Below are positions 1 to 7,180 of a DNA stretch of 64,000 nt, in pieces; positions within the stretch are counted from its first letter, which is position 1, and every line of letters starts with the position of its first letter. The notes under the pieces were generated by a model. That model saw only the letters and a program-made list of their open reading frames with translations, ran no database searches and was not told where the DNA came from. Source of the DNA: an uncultured Pelagibacteraceae bacterium (GTDB lineage Bacteria > Pseudomonadota > Alphaproteobacteria > Pelagibacterales > Pelagibacteraceae); the NCBI GenBank assembly GCA_902570425.1, contig CACFYB010000001.1, positions 62,001 through 126,000 on the forward strand, read 5' to 3'. The translations under genes and the position numbers were made by a program.

Positions 1-273
1 AACAAAATCATTTTTAAAAAGAATATCTAATAAACCACCCTGCCCATGTTCTAGCAAGTTAAGATTATGATTAATTACAGAAATATTTTTAGTATTAAGA
101 TCTATTAATTTAAATTTTCCACTTTTTTCTGTAATTAATAATTCTTTATCATTAATAAAAGTAGATCCCCAGGGACCTTCTAAATCTACAATCTTTTTAA
201 ATTTTAAATTTTCTGCAAAAGAATAATTTACATAAAATAAAAATAAAAAAAATGTAACAACTATTCTTATCAC
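1..273 (-). CDS. PQQ-dependent sugar (aldose/sorbosone-type) dehydrogenase, N-terminal part
   Basis: This is the 5' end of a gene that runs off the left edge; about 91 codons are visible. The protein begins with a hydrophobic signal peptide (IVVTFFLFLFYVNYSFA), so it is exported. The mature part then reads LEGPWGSTFIND, LLITEKSGKFKLID and HGQGGLLDI, which match the first blades of the soluble glucose/sorbosone dehydrogenase beta-propeller family (periplasmic, PQQ-linked sugar oxidation). The GTG start at 273 lies just after the SDR stop and puts the signal peptide at the N-terminus. An in-frame ATG at 300, inside the SDR gene, is the alternative. The PQQ-binding and catalytic residues lie outside the window, so the enzymatic role is a family inference. 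Confidence 0.7.
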   Translation of the reverse strand, partial: MIRIVVTFFLFLFYVNYSFAENLKFKKIVDLEGPWGSTFINDKELLITEKSGKFKLIDLNTKNISVINHNLNLLEHGQGGLLDILFKNDFV

Positions 274-274
274 T

Positions 275-985
275 TTAAGAAAGTTTTGACCTGCCGCCAT
301 CAACAGCAATAATTTGACCTGTAACCCAGGAGCTATCATCAGTAATAAGAAATTTTGCAAGAGAGGCGGAGTCTTTCCCTTCTCCTAATCTTTTTAAAGG
401 ATGTGCTTTGGCTATCCCGTCAGCTAACGCTTTATTTTTTAACATTGGCTCAGCAATTTTGGAGTTAGTCAAACTAGGTGCAATACAATTAACTCTAATG
501 TTAGGGGCAAATTCTGCAGCTAGAGAAACTGTTAAACCTTCAACAGCAGCTTTTGTAGAAGCAATAATTGCATGATTTGTGAAGCCTCTTTGAGCAGCAA
601 CTGTAGAAAATAAAACAACTGACCCTTTATTCTTTTTTAAACTATCTTGGTAGCCTTTAATAACTTCGACTGCTGAATATAGATTTAATTTCATACACTT
701 ATTAAAGTCTTGTTCATTAACCATTCTTAGAGGTTTCAAATCTATTGAACCAACACAATAAGCAATACCTTTAATATCCGAAATATCATTTTTAACTTTC
801 TCTATAAATCCGTTCTCTAACACATCAGCTACTGTAAAAGGACAACCTAATTTTTCCGAAATACTTTTTGTTTCATTTTCATTTCTACCAACTAAATGAA
901 CGTTATTTCCTGAATTCACTAATTGTTCAGCTAAGCTAGATCCGATTGAACCTGTCGCACCAAAGATTAAATATTTTTCTGACAT
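275..985 (-). CDS. SDR family oxidoreductase with atypical active site
   Basis: A 236-aa short-chain dehydrogenase/reductase. The Rossmann nucleotide-binding motif GATGSIG is at residues 9-15, the structural Asn of NLYSA at 101, a Ser at 127 and the C-terminal VTGQIIAVDGG signature near 222-231. The catalytic Lys is present (K145 in ASTKAAVEG), but the position four residues before it, normally Tyr, is Ile141. The usual YxxxK proton relay is therefore absent. This resembles a divergent SDR subgroup with an H-x-I-x-x-x-K type segment. The gene is co-directional with the sugar dehydrogenase (1 bp between stop and GTG) and divergent from the photolyase gene with only 27 bp between them. Substrate unknown. 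Confidence 0.85.
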   Translation of the reverse strand: MSEKYLIFGATGSIGSSLAEQLVNSGNNVHLVGRNENETKSISEKLGCPFTVADVLENGFIEKVKNDISDIKGIAYCVGSIDLKPLRMVNEQDFNKCMKLNLYSAVEVIKGYQDSLKKNKGSVVLFSTVAAQRGFTNHAIIASTKAAVEGLTVSLAAEFAPNIRVNCIAPSLTNSKIAEPMLKNKALADGIAKAHPLKRLGEGKDSASLAKFLITDDSSWVTGQIIAVDGGRSKLS

Positions 986-1007
986 AAAAAAATTTATTAG
1001 TTATATT
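979..1007 (+). promoter_or_regulatory. putative sigma70 promoter giving a leaderless photolyase-family transcript
   Basis: CTGACA (979-984), a 17-bp spacer and TATATT (1002-1007) form a good -35/-10 pair. The predicted start is about 1013-1014, at the ATG of the next gene, so the mRNA would have no 5' UTR. The -35 overlaps the first codons of the divergent SDR gene. Prediction by eye only. Confidence 0.5.
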
Positions 1008-1012
1008 TAACT

Positions 1013-2503
1013 ATGAAGTTATTTTTTATACTGGGTAATCAATTATTTCCATCAAAATACTTGGACCGCTTCAAAAAAGACCACCTCTTTTTTATGGCTG
1101 AAGATTACCAATTATGTACTTATGAAAAACATCATAAACAAAAAATACTTCTTTTTTTGTCATCAATGCGTTCTCATGCAGATAGCCTTAAACGAGGTAA
1201 ATTTAAAATAGAGTATATCAAAATAGAGGATAAAGCATTTAAAGATGATTATTTAAAAAAATTAAAAAAAATAATTATCTCAAAAAAAATAGATGAAATT
1301 TCAAGTTTTGAAGTCGAGGATAAATTTTTTGAGAAAAAAATTAATCAATTTGTGAAAAAAGAAAAGATCAAATGGAATATTATTCAAACTCCGATGTTTT
1401 TGAACTCAAGAGACGAATTTAAACAATATCTATCTAAATCAAAAAAACCTTTCATGGCAACTTTTTATAAGGAAGTAAGAAAAAAATCTGGAATATTAAT
1501 GGGTTCTGATGGAAATCCTATTGGAGGCAAATGGAGTTTTGATGAAGATAATAGAAATAAGTTACCAAAAAATATTTCTATTCCAAAGTTTCCTAAAATT
1601 AATGAAACAAATCATACTAAAAAATTAAAACCCATTATTGAAAAAATATTTAAAGATCATCCAGGAACAACCAAAAATTTTTGGTTTGCTACAGAGTATA
1701 ATGATGTGGTCAAATTATTGAATTTTTTTATTAAAGAAAAATCTAATTTATTTGGTGATTATGAAGACGCTGTAGATCAAAAAGATAATATCTTATTTCA
1801 CAGCGCTTTAAGTCCTTATATCAACTTAGGTTTAATCACACCTGAATTTATTATCAAAAAAGTTTTAGATTTTCATAAGAGTAAAAAAATCAGATTAAAT
1901 TCTCTAGAAGGTTATGTTCGTCAGGTTATAGGGTGGAGAGAATTTATGAGAGGAATTTATCAAAGTTACTCAAATGAGATGGAAACTGGAAATTTTTTCA
2001 AACAAAATCGTAAAATGAAAAAGTCATGGTATGATGGAACGACAGGTTTAGCTCCATTAGATTACGCAATTAAAAATGCATTAAATTTTGGATGGTCTCA
2101 TCACATTGAAAGATTAATGATTTTATCAAACATAATGAACCTTTGTGAAATAAAACCTAATATTGTTTACAAATGGTTCATGGAGATGTTTGTAGACTCC
2201 TCAGATTGGGTAATGGTACCTAATGTTTATGGTATGGGGTTATTTAGTGATGGGGGAATTTTTGCAACCAAACCATACATTTGTGGATCAAGTTATTTTA
2301 TGAAAATGATGGATTTTAAAAAAGGAGAGTGGTGTAATACGATGGACGGACTTTACTGGAGATTTATAGATCGTAATAGAAAGTTTTTTTTAAAAAATCC
2401 AAGACTTTCAATGATGGTAAGAATATTTGATAAAATGAAAGTGGATAGAAGAAAATTAATTTTGTTGGCTGCAGATAAATTCATTAAAGAAAACACAATT
2501 TAG
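1013..2503 (+). CDS. cryptochrome/deoxyribodipyrimidine photolyase-related protein (DPRP family)
   Basis: A 496-aa flavoprotein of the bacterial cryptochrome/photolyase-related family (DPRP, also called FeS-BCP). An N-terminal alpha/beta domain (MKLFFILGNQLFP...) is followed by the helical FAD-binding region with GYVRQVIGWREFMRG (about 300-314), SHHIERLMI (362-370), DWVMVPNVYGM (398-408) and the C-terminal KNPRLSMMVR. The family includes (6-4) photolyases and blue-light sensors. Family members that carry a 4Fe-4S cluster usually show CxxC plus a downstream Cys in the loop before LYW. Here that loop is short (KKGEWCNTMDGLYW) and the Cys residues are C35, C378, C424 and C441, so the cluster is doubtful. 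It is followed, with a 1-nt overlap, by a DUF2256 gene, a common partner of this family. DNA repair is likely; a photoreceptor role cannot be excluded. Confidence 0.88.
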   Translation: MKLFFILGNQLFPSKYLDRFKKDHLFFMAEDYQLCTYEKHHKQKILLFLSSMRSHADSLKRGKFKIEYIKIEDKAFKDDYLKKLKKIIISKKIDEISSFEVEDKFFEKKINQFVKKEKIKWNIIQTPMFLNSRDEFKQYLSKSKKPFMATFYKEVRKKSGILMGSDGNPIGGKWSFDEDNRNKLPKNISIPKFPKINETNHTKKLKPIIEKIFKDHPGTTKNFWFATEYNDVVKLLNFFIKEKSNLFGDYEDAVDQKDNILFHSALSPYINLGLITPEFIIKKVLDFHKSKKIRLNSLEGYVRQVIGWREFMRGIYQSYSNEMETGNFFKQNRKMKKSWYDGTTGLAPLDYAIKNALNFGWSHHIERLMILSNIMNLCEIKPNIVYKWFMEMFVDSSDWVMVPNVYGMGLFSDGGIFATKPYICGSSYFMKMMDFKKGEWCNTMDGLYWRFIDRNRKFFLKNPRLSMMVRIFDKMKVDRRKLILLAADKFIKENTI

Positions 2504-2631
2504 TGAAAAAAGAAAATTTACCAATTAAGGTTTGTCCAATATGTCAAAGACAATTTAAATGGAGAAGAAAATGGAGACTTAATTGGGAAAAGGTTAAGTA
2601 TTGTTCAAAAAAATGTTCATCAAAAAAATGA
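2503..2631 (+). CDS. DUF2256 small zinc-ribbon-like protein
   Basis: A 42-aa gene too short for the ORF track. It starts at GTG 2503, whose G is the last base of the photolyase stop codon, and ends at TGA 2629-2631. The product has two CxxC-type pairs, VCPICQRQF and KYCSKKCSS, separated by a Trp/Arg-rich stretch (WRRKWRLNWEKV). This is the layout of the DUF2256 family, presumably a zinc-binding mini-protein. DUF2256 genes are often found beside cryptochrome/photolyase-like genes, which supports both calls. Its stop overlaps the next start by ATGA, so the three genes look translationally coupled. Function unknown. Confidence 0.85.
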   Translation: MKKENLPIKVCPICQRQFKWRRKWRLNWEKVKYCSKKCSSKK

Positions 2632-4058
2632 AAAATCTTACTCAATATTTGATTTTAATTTTTTTTGTAATTCTTACAAATAATACTCGTGCAGAATTTT
2701 TTGAAGATCTATCAAAAATTATTGAAAATAATGAAAAAAGGCTCAGCTATGGTATTTCAGTATCAGATTTTAATAGGGATGGAAATTATGAGTTTTTAGT
2801 AACAGGATTTGGTTATCCTAATTTAGCTTTATCTTTTCAGGATGGAAAATTAAAGAATCTAAATCAGCAAAAAATTTTTTCAGATACTTTAAAAAGAACT
2901 ATAGGAGTTGCTGCGTGTGATATCGATAAAGATGGCTTTGAAGAAATTTACTTTCTAAATACAGATACATATAGTGGGGATAAAAAATATTCAGATAGAT
3001 TATTAGATATAGAAGTTAATAATTATTTTGATTTATTCGAATTAGAAAAAAATAAAGAAAACCTAAATTTAACAGCAGGAAGATCTGTAGTTTGTGTGGA
3101 TAGAAAGGGAGATGGTGAATATGGAATTTATGTAGCAAATTACGGAGGCCCAACCAGATTTTATGAGATTGAAGATGAATTGATTAAAGATAAGGCTCAG
3201 AGTTTAAATCTTGATAATATCACCGGTGGAAGAGCAGTGGTATCAGGACATATCTTGTCAGATAGAGCAGATATTTTTGCAGCAAATGAGAGGGGAGCAA
3301 ATTTTCTTTATAAAAATAATAATGGAAATTTTGAAGATGTAGCATTTGATTATAGAGTAGATGATGCAATCCAAAATGGGAGAGGTACAGCTTTATCAGA
3401 CATATATTATCGTGGAAGATTAGATATTTTGAGTGGCAATTGGCTTGGATACCATAGAGCCTGGGTTCTGAAAAAAAATGAATTTAAAGATGTAGGAAAT
3501 AAAGATTTTGATAAACCTTCTAGAATAAGAACAATTATTTCTGCAGATTTTGATAACGATGGTTTTGATGAAGTTTTTATGAACAATATAGCAGAACCAA
3601 ATAAATTATTTCGTATTAAAGATAACGGAAAATTTGAACAGATAACTTTTCAAGTTGGTCTCGAAGCAAATGGTTATGGAACTGGTGCAGCAGTTGCAGA
3701 TATTGATAATGACGGAGTTTTAGAATTATTAATTGCTCGTGGTGAAAGTAAAGAACAACCATTAACTTTGTATAAAGCAAAAGTAAACAAAGAAAATAAA
3801 TACCTAAGAATTAAACCATTAAATAAATATGGTGCCCCAGCGAGAGGAGCTACGGTAACATTGATAACTAATAAAAGAAAGCATTCCAAAACTATTGATG
3901 CAGGATCTGGTTACTTATGTCAAATGGAACCTGTGGCACATTATGGAATTAGAAAAAATGAAAAAAATTTTAAAGTAGAGATTAAATGGACCAATGGAAC
4001 AAAAAAATTATTCAATGTAAGTGAGTTAAATCAAACAATTACTATAAAGCAAAAATGA
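2628..4058 (+). CDS. secreted FG-GAP/VCBS-repeat protein with C-terminal ASPIC/UnbV domain (CRTAC1-like)
   Basis: About 476 aa from the ATG at 2628, chosen over the track's 2601 because it overlaps the DUF2256 stop by 4 nt and places a clean signal peptide (MKNLTQYLILIFFVILTNNTRA) first. The body has repeated calcium-loop-like motifs typical of FG-GAP/VCBS beta-propeller blades: DFNRDGNYEFL, DIDKDGFEEIY, DFDNDGFDEVF, DIDNDGVLELL. The C-terminal ~85 residues (LRIKPLNKYGAPARGATV ... HYGI ... VEIKWTNGT) match the ASPIC/UnbV domain seen in CRTAC1-like proteins. It is probably periplasmic or surface-exposed; ligand unknown. The following gene overlaps by 4 nt. Confidence 0.85.
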   Translation: MKNLTQYLILIFFVILTNNTRAEFFEDLSKIIENNEKRLSYGISVSDFNRDGNYEFLVTGFGYPNLALSFQDGKLKNLNQQKIFSDTLKRTIGVAACDIDKDGFEEIYFLNTDTYSGDKKYSDRLLDIEVNNYFDLFELEKNKENLNLTAGRSVVCVDRKGDGEYGIYVANYGGPTRFYEIEDELIKDKAQSLNLDNITGGRAVVSGHILSDRADIFAANERGANFLYKNNNGNFEDVAFDYRVDDAIQNGRGTALSDIYYRGRLDILSGNWLGYHRAWVLKKNEFKDVGNKDFDKPSRIRTIISADFDNDGFDEVFMNNIAEPNKLFRIKDNGKFEQITFQVGLEANGYGTGAAVADIDNDGVLELLIARGESKEQPLTLYKAKVNKENKYLRIKPLNKYGAPARGATVTLITNKRKHSKTIDAGSGYLCQMEPVAHYGIRKNEKNFKVEIKWTNGTKKLFNVSELNQTITIKQK

Positions 4059-4744
4059 AAAAATTTTTAAATTTATCTGTGATTATATTTTTAATATTTT
4101 TTCAGCTGAAATCATTTGCTGAAGAAAAAAACTATCACAAGGAGATTATTACAGATTGGTCAAGAATATTTCCTGATCAAAATAGAAACGCGGCCGGACC
4201 CAAGTTTTTTAAATATATTATAGATAAAAAAATTACTTATGAAGATTTTATTGAATTTAATAAATTATATTGTGCAGTTTCTGGATCTTTGATAGATCCA
4301 AATAGCGACTCAGAATTTTTATTTATTGAAGAAACTAAAACTAAAAAAAAAATTTGTGGAAATTATTATAGATGTTGTGTTCCATGTTCATGTGATCTCA
4401 TGAAGTACTCTGAAACTCAAAAAATGAAATATGAATTTAAAGATGGCTTGAAGGAATTTTATGTTTTAACAATCAAAAATCCTTGTGATAAACAGGATTT
4501 CCCAAACAGAGTAAATAAAGATTATTTTTGTGATGGTAAAAAAATTAATAAATCAGAGGTGTATAGTCTTGATGATCGAATAGTTATAGGTTTGTTGCAT
4601 AATGGAAAAAGTTGTGAAAAAGATGAAATAGATTTTGTTAAAAGCCACCAAGTTACTGGTAGGTATTGTGATTTAAGAAACAATACACCTTTAGAAAATT
4701 TAGATGCTGGAATGGGTGATATTTTCATTAAATTGGCAAGATAA
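4055..4744 (+). CDS. cysteine-rich secreted protein, unrecognised family
   Basis: A 229-aa protein with a signal peptide (FLNLSVIIFLIFFQLKSFA). The mature part has about ten cysteines, five of them clustered in KKICGNYYRCCVPCSCD near residues 100-115, the rest spread as single Cys (LYCAV, NPCDK, YFCDG, KSCEK, RYCDL). An exported protein with this content is probably disulfide-stabilised or metal-binding. The start overlaps the end of the FG-GAP gene by 4 nt (ATGA), so the two are likely co-translated and may work together at the cell surface. I do not recognise the family. Confidence 0.75.
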   Translation: MKKFLNLSVIIFLIFFQLKSFAEEKNYHKEIITDWSRIFPDQNRNAAGPKFFKYIIDKKITYEDFIEFNKLYCAVSGSLIDPNSDSEFLFIEETKTKKKICGNYYRCCVPCSCDLMKYSETQKMKYEFKDGLKEFYVLTIKNPCDKQDFPNRVNKDYFCDGKKINKSEVYSLDDRIVIGLLHNGKSCEKDEIDFVKSHQVTGRYCDLRNNTPLENLDAGMGDIFIKLAR

Positions 4745-4772
4745 ATTTTATATACTAATTTTAAAAATTCAT

Positions 4773-4910
4773 ATGAGCAAAAAAAGAAAAAAATTAAAAA
4801 AGAAAAATCCAATGGCCAAATTATTAAGTTCACCAATGCTCAGAAATAAAATAGTAAAAAACAAAAAAAAAATTTATAATAGAAAAAAATTCAAGTTGGA
4901 AAACGAATAA
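4773..4910 (+). CDS. small basic protein resembling ribosome-rescue factor ArfA
   Basis: 45 aa from ATG 4773; the track's 4704 start would run back into the previous gene and adds an unlikely N-terminus. The protein is extremely basic: MSKKRKKLKKKNPMAKLLSS... then PMLRNKIVKNKKKIYNRKK. The order N-x-hydrophobic-A-x-L-L-x-x-P-x-x-R-x-x-hydrophobic-x-K-N-K-K and then Y-x-R-K follows that of Gammaproteobacterial ArfA (which I recall as DNAIEALLHDPLFRQRV then EKNKKGKGSY), the factor that recruits RF2 to ribosomes stalled on non-stop mRNA. The Lys-rich tail would suit the mRNA channel. The match is by eye over about 30 residues; a lineage-specific ribosome-associated protein is the alternative. Confidence 0.55.
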   Translation: MSKKRKKLKKKNPMAKLLSSPMLRNKIVKNKKKIYNRKKFKLENE

Positions 4911-4915
4911 AAAGT

Positions 4916-5137
4916 ATGAATAATAAAATTTTTGAATGGGCAGGAGTTATAACTGCAATACTATATTCATTATTTGTAGCTATGAATATTGGAATAGAAT
5001 TTTTTGGTTTTTGTTTGTTGCTTATTTCCGCAATTTTAATTGGAATTTGGGCCTATAGGGGTGGTCACAGAGGAATATTATTTTTACAATTTTTTTATGC
5101 TACAGCAGGAATTATCGGGATGTTTAGGTGGTTTTAA
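4916..5137 (+). CDS. small inner-membrane protein
   Basis: A 73-aa hydrophobic protein starting 5 nt after the ArfA-like gene. Two or three membrane segments are visible (AGVITAILYSLFVAMNIGI, FGFCLLLISAILIGIWAY, GILFLQFFYATAGIIGMF), with a positive loop YRGGHRG between the last two. The W-Y-R ... I-x-G-x-x-R-W pattern recalls small PnuC-like or other two-to-three-helix families, but no assignment is safe. The 3' end overlaps the convergent photolyase-like gene by 4 nt. Confidence 0.65.
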   Translation: MNNKIFEWAGVITAILYSLFVAMNIGIEFFGFCLLLISAILIGIWAYRGGHRGILFLQFFYATAGIIGMFRWF

Positions 5138-6273
5138 TTAAAAGTTGTAATTATTTTAGGAATATAATTTTTAAAATTAAAAAAACCTTTATTACAATAT
5201 TGCCATGAATATTGATCAAGTTTTCTAAATAAAAAATCTATTTTTAAATTATTTGAATTTAAATAATCCAGGTTTTCACCTACAGTTGGATATAACGCTA
5301 TAACTTTTTCGTTTATATTTTTAATCTCACTTATATCTACCACTTCACAATTGATAGAATTATTTTCTAATCTTTGTTTTTGATCATTTACTAAAAGAGT
5401 TTTAAATTTAATAACTCTTTCACTTAGTTTGATAGATCTATTTTCATTTTTATTTGAAATTATATAAATCTTTTTAAATTTATTATTTTGAAAATCTGTA
5501 GTTTCAAATGATAAACTATTTTCAAAAATAAAAAGATTTTCATTATCTATATTTTTATTATTAAAATCTTGTTTAACTATTGAGTAAGTTTTTTCAGAAA
5601 CTTTTGGAGGAGCGTTTTCGTTTAATTTGATATTATTAAATCTATTATTAGTGAATTTTTTAATATTCCACTCGTTTGCTAGATAGTGTTTTCCCTGTGT
5701 TTGGACTCCGGCTACCCATCTCCAACCAAGAGTGTTAGATGCAGAGTCACCATCGTAGAGATGTTGCATAAAAAACTCTGCTCCTAATTGCCAGGGTAAT
5801 TCTAATGTAAAAATCCAAATACTAGCAAACCACATTCTAGTATGATTATGTAAATAATTATTTTCTTTAAGTTCTGTTACCCAGTAATTAAAGCATTCAA
5901 TATTAGTTTTTCCATCTATTGCATTTTTGTAATTTTGGTTATCTTTATATTCTTCTCGAATTTTATTTAACTCCACTAAGTAATCTTTCCAAACGTTTGG
6001 TCGTAATTCTAACCAACCTTTCCAATATGTTCGCCATAAAACTTCTTGAATAAATTTCTCATTTTTTGAAAAAGAAAATTTGCTTAGTGATTTTTCTATC
6101 ACCTCTTTTTCATTGATTATTCCATGGGTTATATATGGTGATAAACCAGATATATTTGTTCTGTTTTGTGGTCCAAAATCAAAATTCCTTAATTTGGAAT
6201 ATTCAGAAAGATTTTTTTCAACAAAATTATTTAATTTATTTAAGGCCGCAGCCTTAGAGGCTTCAAATTTCAT
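5134..6273 (-). CDS. photolyase/cryptochrome FAD-binding-domain protein with domain order FAD first
   Basis: A 379-aa protein beginning almost directly with the helical FAD-binding domain of the photolyase/cryptochrome superfamily (residues about 1-215). Visible motifs are GLSPYITHGII (43-53), VLWRTYWKGWLELRPNVW (78-95), NHTRMWFASIWIF (143-155) and YDGDSASNTLGWRWVAG (173-189), the counterpart of the photolyase DGDxAsNnxxWxW flavin-site block. The N-terminal antenna-binding alpha/beta domain of true photolyases is missing. A weakly conserved alpha/beta-looking segment (about 225-379) follows the FAD domain instead. DNA repair, photoreception or another flavin role are all possible. It is the second photolyase-family gene within 5 kb. 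Confidence 0.8.
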   Translation of the reverse strand: MKFEASKAAALNKLNNFVEKNLSEYSKLRNFDFGPQNRTNISGLSPYITHGIINEKEVIEKSLSKFSFSKNEKFIQEVLWRTYWKGWLELRPNVWKDYLVELNKIREEYKDNQNYKNAIDGKTNIECFNYWVTELKENNYLHNHTRMWFASIWIFTLELPWQLGAEFFMQHLYDGDSASNTLGWRWVAGVQTQGKHYLANEWNIKKFTNNRFNNIKLNENAPPKVSEKTYSIVKQDFNNKNIDNENLFIFENSLSFETTDFQNNKFKKIYIISNKNENRSIKLSERVIKFKTLLVNDQKQRLENNSINCEVVDISEIKNINEKVIALYPTVGENLDYLNSNNLKIDFLFRKLDQYSWQYCNKGFFNFKNYIPKIITTFN

Positions 6274-6280
6274 TTTTTGT

Positions 6281-6661
6281 TTATTTTGATTTTTTTTTCT
6301 TTAGACCGAGCTTATCACTATGTCTTAATCTTAAAATAACAATTGCACCAGCAATGAGAACTATAGCAATAGCTTCATAAACTAATGCGGTTGGGTCCAT
6401 TTCTTTACCTTGAAGAATAATAAATCTTGCTAAAGCAGTAATTGCTATTAATAAAGGGAGCGTAATACTAATTGATTGTTGGTTCCAAAAAACCCTTACC
6501 ATTGCCAGCACTTCTAAGTAAAGAAACATCAATAACAAATCTGCAAGAGTAACAGATCTATTTTGAAACATTTTGTACATTTCTATACCAACTGCAATAA
6601 CTGTACTTATCAATATGATAACCATTAAAATAAGTTGTAAATTTTTTGCTATTTTTTCCAT
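6281..6661 (-). CDS. PsiE family (phosphate-starvation-inducible) membrane protein
   Basis: A 126-aa integral membrane protein with four hydrophobic segments. The motif order VTLADLLLMFLYLEVLAMVRVF ... ISITLPLLIAITALARFIILQGKEMDP matches PsiE, whose function is not established although E. coli psiE is induced by phosphate starvation. A basic tail (KKKKSK) ends the protein. Its ATG overlaps the stop of the upstream 152-aa membrane protein by one base, so the two are probably co-expressed. Confidence 0.8.
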   Translation of the reverse strand: MEKIAKNLQLILMVIILISTVIAVGIEMYKMFQNRSVTLADLLLMFLYLEVLAMVRVFWNQQSISITLPLLIAITALARFIILQGKEMDPTALVYEAIAIVLIAGAIVILRLRHSDKLGLKKKKSK

Positions 6662-7119
6662 TACTTATCTTTACTAAAAGGTAGCCATTTTTCAAATACT
6701 GATTTTGAGGAACCATCATATGGAATTGAATAAGAGTATGGGTTTGGACTAGTTAATACTTCAATTCCTTTTGAAAAGACAAATATAAATACAATTACAA
6801 AAACAAGCACCATTATTTTGAATGGATCAAAATTTTTTGTTTTAAATACGCTAGCTGAATTTTCTTCAGCTCTATGAAAATGCTTGAAGGTCATATACAC
6901 AGCAAATATCAAACCTATATGAGCTAAAAAGAGTCCAGTCCAACCAAATACAAATGTAGTATATGAAAATACATATAAACTAAAAACAGTTGTCCAAATA
7001 AAACTTAAGACTAATAAGATTTGTAATCTTACGGTTTTAGGAAGAGAGCGCAGATCATTTTTGCTGTCGTCAAACAAAATATTTGCTGTATCTTTCATCC
7101 AATTTTTAAGTGATTCCAT
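6661..7119 (-). CDS. hypothetical membrane protein, three predicted TM segments
   Basis: 152 aa with an amphipathic N-terminus (MESLKNWMKDTANILFDDSKNDL) and hydrophobic segments at about 30-55 (LQILLVLSFIWTTVFSLYVF), 57-80 (FGWTGLFLAHIGLIFAVYM) and 100-118 (IMVLVFVIVFIFVFSKGI). The tail after the last segment is short and hydrophilic. No family recognised. It is the first gene of a two-gene unit with PsiE. A 60-bp AT-rich gap separates it from argG. Confidence 0.65.
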   Translation of the reverse strand: MESLKNWMKDTANILFDDSKNDLRSLPKTVRLQILLVLSFIWTTVFSLYVFSYTTFVFGWTGLFLAHIGLIFAVYMTFKHFHRAEENSASVFKTKNFDPFKIMVLVFVIVFIFVFSKGIEVLTSPNPYSYSIPYDGSSKSVFEKWLPFSKDK

Positions 7120-7180
7120 GGAAATTAAGTTATGTTTTTTTTAAAAATAAACAATCTCTAAATTGTCCTCAAATAAACTG

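Noticed and set aside
4704-4772. Upstream extension of the ArfA-like ORF to 4704
   Set aside because: It would overlap the previous gene by 41 nt and adds a hydrophobic N-terminus unlike the basic family; ATG 4773 fits better.
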